The translations under genes were made by a program, and so were the position numbers. A model generated the notes under the pieces. The model worked only from the letters and a program-made list of their open reading frames with translations. It had not been told where the DNA came from and made no database searches. Positions 1 through 11,853 of a stretch of DNA of 64,000 nucleotides are shown here, piece after piece. This DNA comes from Phanerodontia chrysosporium. Lineage: Eukaryota > Basidiomycota > Agaricomycetes > Polyporales > Phanerochaetaceae. Numbering within the stretch: the stretch's first letter is position 1; each line of letters opens with the position of its first letter. The stretch is taken from positions 310,001 through 374,000 of the forward strand of contig MJGA01000012.1 of the NCBI GenBank assembly GCA_001910725.1, written 5' to 3'.

Positions 1-79
1 TGGTATCGACGAACTTCTATTACAGGGACATAGAGGCATCAATACACCGAAGGGTGTGGCGAAGAGGCTACTCACCACC

Positions 80-1048
80 CTACAATGGCGGTATCTTGCC
101 AGGCAAGAAGGCACTACCACCCTTGTTCTCCTCGTACCACTTCCAGTCGTGCGCGAGTAGAACGTGGACCCTCGGGACCTTGAGCAACGTGCCGACGCGA
201 CGAATGTGTTCGACCGCAGAGTCCTTGTGCGAGTGAGCGCAGAGCATGTTCCCATGGGGGTCGATCATGAACGCGACCTCCTTCTCTCCGCTGAGCAGAC
301 GCGTGTCGTGCGCGGTATCTGCGCCGAGGAATATCCACGCGCCGTCGGACGAAGTACGCGCGAGGACGTTGACATGCCCTGAGCAGTGCCCCGGGGCCTC
401 GACGATGTACAGACTGCCGTCGCCGAAAAAGTCGTACGCGCGGGGAAGGGCCCGATGGAAGCTGCGAAGTCCGCATCTGCCAGGAAGCGGGTGCGTTCGG
501 CAGGCACAGCGGTCTGCCAAACAAGGGCTTTGGGATCGCTTGGGTAGCCGTTCTCGAGCAGTTCTCGGCTCCCAGGGCCGAGCACGAAGGTCGCATTCGG
601 GAAGGAGTATGGGTTGCCGATGCTGTAAGAGAAACACGGTAAGGAGGCTGATGCGCCAGAGTCCGTGCAGTGCTTACTGATCAAAGTGCAGATGGCTGAG
701 AATGATTGTCTGCACCGCCTCTGGGGGAATGCCACCCGCTGTAAGCGACTCCTCAACGCTAAGGCCAGGGGGTACTGTGACAGGCAGGAGCTTGATGTTG
801 GCCTGGACTGGCGGCGGATATGCTTCAACATCGCGGCGTAGTCCCAGGTCGAAGACCAGATGAGTACCGGAGGGTTTGTGTACGATGGAGAAGGCGAGAG
901 ACGGACATCTTGCGACCTCTCCGGGAGTCGCATTTTGCACGAAGTACATGGCGGGAAGGTCGATTAGACCTCCCTCCAGCGCAGAGACGTCGACGTAAGC
1001 CTGCTCGGGCTGAGGAGCGGGCAGTGTGGCTCCGTGAGGAACGGACAT
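80..1048 (-). CDS. Metallo-beta-lactamase superfamily hydrolase (AHL-lactonase-like)
   Basis: A zinc-dependent hydrolase of the metallo-beta-lactamase fold, closest in look to the N-acyl-homoserine-lactonase-like enzymes common in fungi; the substrate is not known. Exon 1 runs from the ATG at 1048 to 678 and a 55 nt GT-AG intron covers 623-677. Splicing creates the metal motif SHLHFDHIGNP, a good HxHxDH. Later motifs fit the fold: EAPGHCSGHVN supplies a metal-binding His and FLGADTAHD the bridging Asp region, followed by HSHKDS and a C-terminal LLAHD. The frame breaks once at the G run 442-445: upstream IGPFP and downstream RAYDFFGDG are in different frames, and one extra C on the coding strand rejoins them. 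An alternative in-frame ATG lies at 1102. I am sure of the superfamily and unsure of the substrate. Confidence 0.8.
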
Positions 1049-2502
1049 GTTGTCTACGGAGAACAGAACCTTGCGATCACTGTCATTTATACCCACCTGC
1101 ATGATCGCTCGAGAGACAACCTTCCGCCCAAATCAATCAGAAGAGTGCGCAGCTCATACACACAACGCCGCTGGTCCCACCCAGGACGATCAAGAGGTGC
1201 TGCGGCACGAGCCCGCGCGAGGAGCACCGAGCCTGTTTCAGGCATTGCCACGCATGAGCGCTTTTATATGACATTGTGATGAGTCGACGCACCTTGGGGG
1301 ACTCTTTCATTCGTGTTATATTTAAGAGCATGTTCGATAGGACCAGAGAGCGAAGGGGATGGTTTGTACGGAGACTTCGGCGACTTTGAAGCGCTTGTGT
1401 TGTGCGCCTGCCGGGAATTGCCGGCAGTCCTCAACTCGCGCCTCGCTCGTCCTTGCCGGCGTTGCCGCTCACTGTCAAACTACTTACATCTTTCATACAG
1501 CGCGTGCGGAACCCTACGGAAGAAACATACATGCTATCTAATGTGCTATCGAGCAGTCATTCGAGCCTAGGGCTCTCCTAGGTCGTCTGACCGCCGCTGG
1601 CATCGCTGTTTCCAGGAATACCCGCGGCCCGAATGCCATATAGCTCCATGGCGCACCGAACCGCCGATGAAGTATTGGAGGTAGTGATATCGCGTTCCTA
1701 GCCTTTCTGTATGTCTTATCAAACTCTTCTGGGTATAGCACATCTGCAAGCTTGTTCCTGGTCGGATATTACATCCTCAAGTGTAGACTCGGAACGCCAC
1801 ATCAGCGACCATCGAGCCGCCTGCCTCTACCCTATCCATGCCCGGCATTGCATTCTCAGAGAGACAAGGTACGTTGTCTTTTCCTGATACTATGTGCCAA
1901 TCTCTCGTTGAAAGAGAAGACTGCCCTTGTGGAGAGCACGCATGCGACCACACGGCCGTGGTGCTGCGGCAGTCATTGATGGCTTTCCTTGTGCCATGCT
2001 GTCCGCAACGTATGGTCCCCGGCCATGCACTGTAGCCGATGGCACAATTAGGCCATTGAGGACGACAGAACAGCATTCTATGTGCCAAACGACACATCGT
2101 CGAACTCCTGATTTCCATCCACGATCAATGATCCGTACTTCGTACGCAAGCCTATTGGACCCTTGTCTAATCTTCTCCAAATAACGCAGTCGTCTTTCCT
2201 TTGTTGCGACTCGCTGTACCGGGCCGTCGAGATAATTGATACTTATACAGAAGGGGTTTCCCGCGAAGATTTCCCTGTCATTTGGCACTGCCATGTGAAC
2301 ACCCTGTCCAGGACGGCTACAAAAGTTGCCACAGGTCACTGCCCTCTGCCCCAAGCCTTCACCCTGGCAGCCAAGTCTCTTGTACACGATGTTCCAGACG
2401 TCCTCGAAGACGCTCTTGCACGACCCGACCACTTTCGCAGCAGACGCGTGAGTTGTCATCAGGCATGATTGGGTATCATCTATGTGGCTAATGATTGGCC
2501 AG
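1049..2502. other. Intergenic, no supported gene
   Basis: Open frames of 60-189 codons occur on both strands, the longest on the minus strand at 1890-2459. None shows a domain I recognise, and none joins to neighbours through convincing splice sites. This stretch holds the upstream region of the metallo-beta-lactamase gene and the unresolved first exon of the first DUF6533 gene. Confidence 0.4.
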
Positions 2503-3975
2503 TGCTGTACAGAATTATATCTGCGTGGCGATGATGGGTAAAGACAAGATTTCGAATGTTTGCCGAGATCAACAGCTAATACGTCGATTAGCTCTCATAT
2601 TATGGGAACATGCCGTTACCCTGAGAGAGGAAATCCACTTCATGTGGAGATGGAAGCTATCGCCAGTGACGGTCCTGTTCAACATCAACCGTTATGGTGT
2701 TCTTCTATACGGTGCACTTTCCATCGCCGCAGGCTTCGTGCATAGTCCAAAGGTATGCTCTCATAAGACTCACTCTTGATGTTTGTTGATGAAGTTCGAC
2801 TTGTAGAGGTTAGCATGGCGTGTCTCCTGTTTCGCCTTGGCACTTATCTTCAGTCTAGTTGCGAGTTCGCCACGCGAGCGACAGAGACTATGGTCCTATT
2901 GCTCATGTTGATATTTGGCAGTGCGTGAGTGGGTAATTCTCAGATTACGGGTCCTGACATTACAGTAGTCTGCTCGGCACTGCGTGCGTACGTGCTCTGG
3001 AACCGAAACCTACCGCTTTTTATGGTTGTCTTTGCCCTGAATCTTGTACCTGTTGCCGCCAATCTCGTATGTCTACGTCGTGTGTACCAGCGGCGTTTAT
3101 CGACTAACCTGGAGACATGTACCAGTACCTGTATAGCACCGTCAGGCCAATGACTACGCCGGTAGCCGTAGCTGCTTGTACGTCCTATATGCCTTTAACA
3201 TCTCAGCAGCAGATACGGTGCGTCACAGCTATGTCTATGGCAGCAGGACCTCCTAACTCCAGTATTTTCTTCAGGAGTGAGCGAACGATTTCGAAGTAGG
3301 ACTCCCGCGCTAACCTACATCCAGTGATAGCGGCCGCACGTTCGGCAACGATCGTGGTCGATACTATTGTTTTATCCATAACGTTAATCAAGACTATCGA
3401 AACCCAACAGAACGCCGCTAGAATAGGGATGTCGGTACCCTTTACTACCATGTTGATTCGTGATGGTATGTGGTTTCTCTGTCACTGGACTGCGGCACTC
3501 ACCTACCGACCTTCCTATAGGCACCGTATATTTCTTGCAAGTGCCTTGCTTGTGTTTACTTCACCATAGTAACTTGCATTGCAGAACAGTCCTTGCGATG
3601 AACATCGCACAGTTGGTTGTATTCCAGATTTTGGTATGTCAAACTATGTTACCCTGTCGGAGACTTTGTTCACACTTTTCCCTGCCGCAGGAGCAGGTCT
3701 ACCTCATATCATTCATTTGCACGTGCGTCATTTACGGTCACCTTCTAATTCTACATCTGACGCACCTGCAGATTGACTCCTGTCCTAATTTCGCGTTTTT
3801 TCCTGGATCTTCGCGAGGCAGCGAGGGTGGGGTGGACTTTGCCGAGCTACAGTCACAGAATGACAGGGAGCACGGATCAATCGCATTGCGCGAGCTCAAA
3901 AAGCCGACTACCGAGTCGCCTTGTGTAAAGGGTTCCTCTTCGCAAGGCACCTCAGTTGATGTACGGGAGGTCTAA
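2503..3975 (+). CDS. DUF6533 multi-pass membrane protein, copy A
   Basis: A member of the Agaricomycete DUF6533 family of putative seven-helix membrane proteins; no biochemical role is established. The first exon I can support starts at 2503 (NYICVAMM). A phase-1 intron leads to LILWEHAVTLREEIHF, the DUF6533 signature, followed by FNINRYGVLLYG. Later exons encode CSALRAYVLWNRNLPLF with helix FMVVFALNLVPVAANL, then ATIVVDTIVLSITLIKTIETQ, MNIAQLVVFQIL and LTPVLISRFFLDLREAA. Exon order and intron phases match copy B at 4693-6172, so this is one half of a tandem duplication. The true start exon is unresolved because a stop sits just upstream in frame. After LREAA the hydrophilic tail ending at 3975 lies in another frame, so one base may be missing near 3821-3828; otherwise a shorter tail is used. 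Confidence 0.7.
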
Positions 3976-4692
3976 AATTGTCTGTCTCGTCCATGGACTC
4001 GCTCGTGGAGTAGAATCACTTACAGATTTCGTTTGCCTTGTAGTGACTTGAGACTATTACAATATACGCTCCCATGGCACGACCTTGGGCTACTTTCATC
4101 ACCATAGCAGCAGGGATTTAGGGCTGTGCTTGTATTCTGCGACACTCCCAGGTTCATTTTCCTCTGCAAGCCTCCGCTCACCGTCGGCAGTGCACCGTCC
4201 AGCAACGGAGCGCTCCTGTGTGCCAAGTCCGCCCATCCATGACCAGTGCGTGGTCGGTGCCCATGCGAGTCTCGGTAGGCTGGTGGTTATAACCATGATT
4301 TCCAGTCAGCACTTGTGGCCATAAATGATGATTCCATCCGTCGGTCACTCCCCCGCCATCCCAGCTAGCGGGCGATGGCGGTGGGTATGATGTAAGAACA
4401 CCGCGACAGATTTTCATCTTTTGCATGGGGCTGCGCTCTCATAGACGTCCACGTAGGAGCTCGAGAGATGAACAAGGACAAGTATGAAAGCTACGGGTAT
4501 AAGAGCTCCACCACGAGTTTCTCATTCGGCTCAACCGTCAACGCCTCAACAATCGCGGCACTGGTGAACGAAATGCTAGAAACATCCCCGGCGAACACTG
4601 TCCTCTCCCACCCGAGCACATTTACACACGCGGCGTTTGTCCTCTTTCATCCCCCATTCTTTGCCACTGCAACTGACACGCTGGTACTCCAG
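3976..4692. other. Spacer between the DUF6533 copies
   Basis: Holds the 3' flank of copy A and the promoter and unresolved first exon of copy B. A 77-codon open frame from 4468 is Ser/Thr-rich at its start and could hold the start exon of copy B, but its reading frame does not splice cleanly into the exon at 4693. Confidence 0.3.
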
Positions 4693-6172
4693 GCTAGTTG
4701 AGAACTATGCTAGTGCGAGCTTGATGGGTGCGTATGACCACCGGCTGACACTGTAGTATCCCGTAGGTCGCATTGAGATGTTAACATTCCTCGCAGGACT
4801 CATAATCTGGGAGCATCTCATCACGCTGGACGAAGAATTCCGCCTGATATGGCAGCGCAAGCGGCTATCGCTCGTAACGGTCCTCTTTGCCATCAACCGA
4901 TATGGCGTTCTCGTTTACACCATCCTTGCGTTCTCATCGGGCATCGCGCAAGGAAATCCTGTGAGCTGGACCTTGAAGTCTACGATGCTGTTTTCGATGC
5001 CTAAACTAGATGAATTGCCCCTCTTTGCAGGTGTACGTACTGTGCACTGATATCTTCTGGTTCAATACCTTGACACCGAGCTACAGCTGCAATTTCATCA
5101 CACGCGCGACGGAGGTGACCGTTCTTCTTCTGATCCTAGCCTTCGGAAGTAAGTGTACTCATTCTCATGCTGTGTCTCAGTGCTCACCGCTCGCCAGCTT
5201 GCTCTGCTCTCCGGGCATTCGCCCTTTGCCAGGGTGGCAGTGCTGGCATTCCGCTTCTCATGGTGGTACTTGGGCTCCACCTGGTGCCCTTCGCAATCAA
5301 TGTTGTACGTCCTGACCATGGCTGAGTGTACATACCTTCACTCATCAGGCGGCCAAGTACCTCTACGCATCCACGATCCCGGTTGCCACAGGGGTGGCGG
5401 TGGCGGCGTGTCTCGCACACTTGACCCTACAGCGAGACGCGCTATGGTGGTATGTACACCTTTTACATCGCTCTAAGAATATTGGCTAACTTTCCTCACA
5501 GGAGTGAGCGGTATTTACTACTGCGCGACCTCGTCACTGACCTTGCATAGTGACTGACACGGCACGAGGCGCGACAATTGTGGCAGACGCCATTGTACTG
5601 ACGATAACGCTCAAGAACACAATGCAAACGCAAAGACTTGTGAAGGGAGCAAAAGTGCGCGTACCTTTGACCACCGTGCTCCTTCGTGATGGTGCGTTGC
5701 CTTGCCTCTGTTCTGTTCAAGCGCCACTGACGATTTATAGGGACAATATATTTTCTGTACGCTGTGACATCCGTTAGTAGACCTCCGCTGAGATCTGATG
5801 GGCGGCATAGCGCTGCCCTTACAATGAACATCGCCCAGCTCGTCGTATACCATACCACTGTGAGGATTTCCCCTAGTATCCACAAATACATCCGCCGAAT
5901 TCTCGTTACAGGAACAGCTCTACCTCTTTGCATTCATCTGCGCGTAAGTGCACGCACGCTGGGCCCTTATGCTGCTGATAACTTGGGAGCTCGGAAGGTT
6001 GACTGCGGTCTTGGTATCGCGCTTCTTCTTCGATATCCGTGAGGCAGCACCAGGAGGTCCAAGGTCAAGCAATCACATTTCCGACGAGATAGTCTGGGAG
6101 TGGGGCGCAAGAACTGCTCAGGACGTACTTGAGAGGAGAGCAGACAATTCTGCATCGTCGAGAGACGAATGA
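4693..6172 (+). CDS. DUF6533 multi-pass membrane protein, copy B
   Basis: Tandem paralog of the gene at 2503-3975, with the same exon order and intron phases. The first supported exon (LVENYASASLM) matches NYICVAMM of copy A. It is followed by LIIWEHLITLDEEFRLIW, FAINRYGVLVYTILAFSSGI, CSALRAFALCQGG and the helix PLLMVVLGLHLVPFAINV. Then come KYLYASTIPVATGVAVAACL, ATIVADAIVLTITLKNTMQTQ, MNIAQLVVYHT, QLYLFAFICALTAVLVSRFFF and a charged tail ending RADNSASSRDE. I find no frame break in this copy. The family is known only from basidiomycete genomes; seven helices and a surface or internal-membrane location are inferred from the hydrophobic segments. The start exon is not resolved. Confidence 0.75.
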
Positions 6173-6299
6173 AGAATAGCAGTGCTAGTATAGTAGTGAT
6201 ACAAGATATGAGATATTCAAGAAGATTCCAATAGAGAATAGATGTGACGTTTTCTCGGCGATCCAGGAGAGTCCTTGCATTCCCAGCCATGTAACGGGC

Positions 6300-8944
6300 T
6301 CACTGCTTCCATGTTTTCCCCGAGCCGATGTCAGCCTTGATCATATCTGCAGCCTTCTCGGCGACCGCATACACGGGAGCAGTCTGTACAGCAACACATC
6401 AGCAATTGCATGCTCTCGCGTCGTCTCGCGTCGATGAACGTGAACACCCACCGTATGTCCCGCATTTATCTCCGGGAAAATTGACGCGTCCGCAACACGG
6501 AGGTTCGGGATACCGTGCACACGCAGCATGGGATCCACGACGCCCCGTCCTCGAGCGGTGCCATGCGGCACGTACAGGAAGGGTGGTATAGCGTCTCGAC
6601 GTGGTCACGCACCCAGCGCTCTAGCTCGGCGTCGCTAAGCTTCCCAATGTCGTGGTGCAGGTCCTTGTGCCCCTCGCCGCGCGGGTCGAGCATTTCCACC
6701 AGCGGCGACGTGTGCGCAATGCGGTCGAGCAACCGCACGGTCCGGACGAGCAACCGTACGTCGCTGCCCTCCGCGTCTGACAGGTACGCCGGGTCGAGCA
6801 GCGGCGCGTCGTCGGGGTTCGCGGAGCGCAGGCGCAGGGTGCCGTGACTCTTTGGTCTGCGTCGGTGTCAGCAGGGTGGGGTGGCGCGGCGGGTGGATAG
6901 GCGCGTACCTGAGGAGCACAGAGTGCAAGGCGAACGTATATTCTCCTGGGCAGGCAGATCCCTTCAAGCCATGCTCGAGGTACGATAACGGCGTATTGAA
7001 CAGTTCGATGTCCGGAGCACCTGGACCGGTGGTAAGGTCCTCCGGAAGCGTCTCCGGCGGGAATTGGCTAGGAGGGAACAGCTGCGGGTCGTCGCTCCGG
7101 ATAAAAGCAGCTGCTTCACCACCCTAACTCATACTTTGAGCACCTATAAACTGAGTTACATACATGGGCACGCACATTCCAAGTCATCGGCCCAGTGTGA
7201 GTGAGCTTGTACTGAATGACGGCCTTGATGAGCTTGACGCTCTGCCCAAAGTTCTTCGGCCTCAGGAAGTTCAGAGCACTCTTGGTCTTGTCCAGGTAGT
7301 TGAGGTCCACAGTAGCATGGTCGGTCAAGTGCGAACCAACACCTGGGAGGTCCTTGACAACTGGAATGTCCAATGAACGCAAGTGGTCGGCAGGACCGAC
7401 ACCCGAGAGCATGAGGATATGGGGTGAGTGCACGGCGCCGGCCCTATGCCTCACATGAGCATACGTTATAGCACAATGCCGATAACGAACTCACGACACA
7501 ACCACTTCCTTCAAGGCCTTGGCAACAAACTTATCTCCGGCTTTGTTCTTGAACTCGACGCCAGTGGCGACCGGAGTGCCCGAACTCGTATCGAATATGA
7601 TGCGCTGCACTCGCGCGTTCGTTGCAACCTTGAGATTGGGCCGCGCGAGGACATCTGGTGTCAGGTACGCTGACTCTGCAGTGCAGCGACGACCCTTGGA
7701 GTCGATATAGGTCATAATCTGCATGCGGTCAGCGCCGCCGGTCTCCGTCATATGCGGGCACGTGCCTTTGTCACACCGAGAGTGCCCTTGTGTGTGTTCA
7801 CGTCGTGGCTGTGTGCAATGCCCGCGTTTCGGGATGCATCAATGAAGGCTTTCGTACATTGCGCAAAGTGTCCGTGATAACCAGCTGCGCCGCGTAAGTA
7901 TTTTTTGATTGCTCAGACCGTATAAAACTGCTTACTGTGCACTAAGCCCTCCGCGCCGCGCAATGAAACATCGACGTCTGGGAAATCCTGGCTGGGATTA
8001 TACTTCTCAAACTTTGTAAAGTACCTGCAGGCGAAGCGTGTGAAACGCGCCGAGATAAAACAAGCTTCGTTGCTTACCGCTGGAACTCTGAAAATGCCCA
8101 GCCCGTCGCGCCGGGCTGGCCCTTCTGCAATTTCGCCCACTCGTCGAAGTCAGATGGCGCACCGAACTGAAACCTGCAAGACAGTTCAGTACGGATTACA
8201 CACTAGAAGAACAAGATCCCGACATCATTGCATTCATGTTCGTGCCTGCACGCAAATCACATGAGTTCACGTCAAGACGGAAACGCGCGTGTTAACGACT
8301 CACAGCCGCCGAGCAACTTCGCTGTTCATAGCCGGGTCGAACGTGTGAGTGTGGATGGGTGGAGCGGCGAGGGAAACGCACCTCTAGGCCAATAGACCCG
8401 CCGCCCGCCTGCGTGCGCCTGCGGCTCCGTGTACATCCCCCACTCGTGCTCGCCCAGCCAGAAGCGGCTGTACGCGCATGGGATGCGGGCATCAGGTATG
8501 TTAACGCCGCTAGAGAGCCTCTGTGAGCAGTACACCCGCGTGCGAGAGACGAAAGACCGCACCTTTGCCCCGCCTCGAGGAGGAGCACCCGGATCGACGG
8601 GTCCTCCGAGAGGCGCGAGGCGATCACACACCCAGCAGTGCCTACAGCGCGCGCGAATCAGCATCAGACACGCAAGACAAGACAACGACACACGCACCCC
8701 CGCCGGCGATGATGACGTCGAACTCGTCGTACGCGTACTCGCCGACCTTCCGCGCGACCTTCGCCGCGTCGGTCACGAGCCCGCGCTGAACGCCCGCGCC
8801 GGCGGCCTTGGCGGCCTTCTGCCGACGCGCGTACCACGCGAGCACGATGCACAGCGCCCCGAGGGCCGCTCCGCGGCGGGCGAGCGGCGCGTCGAGGGCC
8901 TTCCGCACGTGCGGGCTCTGCAGTATCGCGTTGAGAGTATCCAT
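6300..8944 (-). CDS. GMC oxidoreductase with N-terminal membrane anchor
   Basis: An FAD-dependent alcohol, aryl-alcohol or choline dehydrogenase/oxidase-type flavoenzyme. The ATG is at 8944. Residues ~25-41 form a hydrophobic anchor preceded by Arg, so it is probably membrane-bound. [12 protein letters not shown] is the FAD-binding loop and VLLLEAGQ follows. KLLGGCTNMNAM is the conserved GG(S/T)xxxN motif, partly encoded by a 22 nt micro-exon at 8224-8245. [16 protein letters not shown] and [12 protein letters not shown] are the GMC signature regions. The C-terminus has [10 protein letters not shown] and INAGHT, placing the two catalytic His. About ten introns are present, one of them GC-AG (7719-7765). 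One frame break lies at the C run 6543-6546, between APLEDG and [11 protein letters not shown]; one added G on the coding strand joins them. The substrate cannot be told from sequence. Confidence 0.9.
7719..7765 (-). other. GC-AG intron in the GMC gene
   Basis: The exon ends ACAAAG and the intron begins GCACGT; it ends CATGCAG after 47 nt. Only this splice keeps GTLGVTK joined in frame to [11 protein letters not shown], the expected GMC sequence. The only nearby GT donor would give the wrong frame. Confidence 0.7.
8224..8245 (-). other. 22 nt micro-exon of the GMC oxidoreductase
   Basis: Flanked by an upstream GTGAGT donor and GTGCAG acceptor, and by a following GTCGGG donor and TTGCAG acceptor. 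Including it joins LLGGC to [13 protein letters not shown] through TNMNAM, the family motif. Skipping it would delete this motif and shift the frame. Confidence 0.75.
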
Positions 8945-9857
8945 CACAAAGAGTGTAGCAGGCTCCTGCGGTGGGAAAGAGCCAAGTGAGGCGGCGCGCT
9001 CCTATTTGTACGCTGACCCCTCGTCTGATCGGGCTGCAAGCGGATTCGCCGCTAGTCAAGCCAGCTGACGGGGGCGGGCCTTCTAGGTAGGACCAGCCAG
9101 CCGGGCGAGCTGCTTCAGAATCCTCGGACATCTTGGCTCAGAGAAGGCTATTCAGTCGGTCCCATACGGACCCAGCTTCTGGCAAAGCTGCTGAGGGCTT
9201 CAGCTCTGGTCGAAAATTAGTCAGTTTCAGCTGTTGGCTCAAGTAAATGATACTTACTCTATCCTTACTTGGTAAGTAGTTGGTGCTTACTGATTTGTTA
9301 CGGAGTAAGCAAGCATTGTATACTTTCGAAGGCTTCACCGGCGATGGTCGCGGGCCTGCGAACGGCGGTTCCTGGCGCGTGCAAGCTACTTGTATCATGT
9401 GTCATCGTCAACATGCTATCTCTCATGGCTAGAATCTGGCTAGAATATGTCAGACATACCTGCTCTGCATCGCGTAGCATGCTGCAAGATGGGAGTTCAG
9501 GTAAAAGTGTCGAGCAGAATGAACCGGCCAGACACGGTGATGTGCAGTGAAAACTCGGTCGGGACACTGCCCGACTCAGATGCTTGCGTGAGCCTGAAGG
9601 CGCCTACCCCTGCTGTCCTAGATCAAGCTCGGTAGTCATTAGAATAGAGACACGATTCATATGGAGACAGCATATGTACACGAGAGAGAGCATGAGAGTG
9701 ATGGTACATAGGCTCTAGCTAGAATAAAACAGAGAGCAATGTATGCGCGCAGCAGCAGTCCGTCCATATCCACCAAATTTCCTTCCGTCGCCAGTTTCGT
9801 CAAGTCTTTCGTATTCGAGTCATCACAACGCTCCTCGTCGCCACCAGGGCTACACAT
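8945..9857. other. Intergenic, no supported gene
   Basis: Upstream region of the GMC gene and 3' flank of the GBD/FH3 gene. Only short unrelated open frames on both strands. I see no TATA box or repeat I would defend. Confidence 0.4.
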
Positions 9858-11853
9858 CTACGAGCCGAACATCGGCGTCACCTTGCGTGGTGGCGGCAGC
9901 TGCGGCGAGCCCGCCGCCATGCTCTGGCTGCGGCCGTGAGACTGTGGCCTGCGCGGCGCGCTGCCGTCGCGCGCTCCCTGCGCCCGTGCGTATGCCGCGG
10001 GCTTGCACATTGCCTGTGGAGGTGGCCCGACCATGCGCGAGACGCTGTACGGGAGCTCGTAGCCTGAACGTCCCGCCGCTGCGACATACCGCGCGATCTC
10101 AAGGTGCAGCGTCGGGTAATACGCCGTAGAGGCCTTCCGCGCGACCTGCGTAAAACAGTGAGAGAAGGTCGGGGAGTAGACAGAGGCAGTACGTACCAGG
10201 AGGATGCGGTCTAGGCCAGAGAGGAAGAGGTCTGAGTGCAGGCGGTGTGCCGAGAGCTCGTGCTCGCGCGGAACCCGGACATGCTCCGCAGACGCGACCA
10301 GCGCGTTGATAAGCTTGAAGTGCATTGTCTGCCAAGATGTCGGTCACGCTGCCGCATATACAAGACGTCGACACCTACCATGTATGACATCGCCTCGAAC
10401 TCGACACCTCCAGTCATACCGCCCGGTGCCTCTGGCTTCTCGACCTTGTCCTCGTCCGTCTCATCGAGGTTCCAAATGGTGTTGTTCGGGTGGCAGAACA
10501 CCCAGAAGTAATCTCGGCAAATATCGTTGAGTTCCTGCAGGTATGTCTTGTATATGCGCGGTATGTGAAGCTCCTCAATGAAGGAATGCGGCGAGACAGG
10601 CACGCGCGGGTCTTCCGAGGGCGGGGGCGCAGGCGTGAGTAGGATGGAGCGGACGAGTGAGAAGGTCGTCGCGTGTGGGGCAGGCAGCGTCACGAGCGAG
10701 CTTGGGCCCGGTGCGACCTCCCAGGGCACAGACAGCGAGCGACCGTGAGTGTGCGGCCCGCCATTGATGTGAGGTGAAGAGTTTCCGGGGAGTGATGATA
10801 GCGGGTACAGCTCGAAGAGGATTAAGAGGAGCTCAACGATTAGCTGCTTGGTCGCAACCTCGCCGGGCCGCTTGTCCGAGTACAACAAGGAGACGAGGGG
10901 TTGAAAGGGTGTCGGACAACAGCTGCGGAGGGCGACGCAGCCTACCGCCGACGTTGAGAGTGCTTTCATGCATCGCAAAAGTTCGTGCAGAACCTGGTCA
11001 TCGTGTTGCTCTTCCCGCCACTCCACTGAGAGAATCTCCTGTAGGCGGAGGAGCAGTGCGCTGTAGCCACCCTTCCAAACGAACTCTTCGGTCCAGCTAG
11101 AGCGGCGGTGTCGTCAGAGGGCGGGTGAAGATAGATCCGATAGATCCGTGATCGCGTACTCACCTGGCGGGCTCGTTACGCAGCATGAGGCGCAGCTTCT
11201 TCACCACCTCGACGTCGAGCTGCAGACTCGATGTCGACTGCAGCAGGGTCGTGTAGCGCTGCGGGGACAGCGCGGTCTCCTTCCCTTTGTCCTTCTTGCT
11301 CTTCTCTTTCACCGTTTTCTGCTGCTCGGTCTTGGGCGTGCGGGGCACGTCGACGGACTTGCCGCGGCCCGTGCCTTCGGTGATGTGGGCTGCATCTGCT
11401 CCGGCAAGAGCGGTGAGGTCATGGAAGCAATGGATTGTGCGCTTTGCGCTTTGCGGAGCGAGTGGGGTGCCTGTGGAGGCAGCATTGGTGGGCTTCCCTT
11501 CGAGATGGTCTGCGAGGACTTGAGCATGGCGGCCTTGACTCCTGACTCCATTCTCGCGAGTTTTGGTCGCAGGACGTCGGGAACTTGTAGCTCATTCTGC
11601 ATGTAACGTTCAGTTCACTTCAACAAGCACGTGTTATGGTGCGTACCAAGAGTTGGTCGAATGCCTCCTCAGTCTGCACAACATCCATCGGTACCGGGGA
11701 CTCCTTCTCTTTCGACTTCTTTGTCTTGATCTTTGTGGTGTTCATCGCCGACGCAGGGTAGTTTTCCTTGTGGCTGTCCGCCTGCGGAGTCACAATGAGG
11801 AACTCGGCGTCGGGGAGCTTCCGCGACGGGAGGATGCTCTTGAACATCGCCAT
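9858..11853 (-). CDS. GBD/FH3 domain protein (formin regulatory-type)
   Basis: An armadillo-like helical protein resembling the Rho-GTPase-binding (GBD) and FH3 regulatory half of formins, probably acting in actin or polarity signalling. The ATG is at 11853 (MAMFKSILPSRK). A basic Ser/Thr-rich leader is followed by LDVEVVKKLRLMLRNE, WTEEFVWKGGYSALLLRL, VEWREEQHDDQVLHELLRC, LSTSAVGCVALRSC and LLYSDKRPGEV, the conserved GBD/FH3 block. FIEELHIPRIYKTYLQELN and MHFKLINALVASAEHVRV complete FH3. A Pro/Arg-rich tail ends at 9858. There is no FH1 or FH2, so it cannot nucleate actin as a formin does. One frame break lies between about 11345 and 11420: SLRKAQSAQSIASM and GRGKSVDVPRTPKT are in different frames, no GT-AG intron fits, and one missing base would explain it. 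Confidence 0.8.

Noticed and set aside
1890..2459. Minus-strand frame of 189 codons
   Set aside because: No domain, unusual composition for this genome, and no splice partners; treated as chance.
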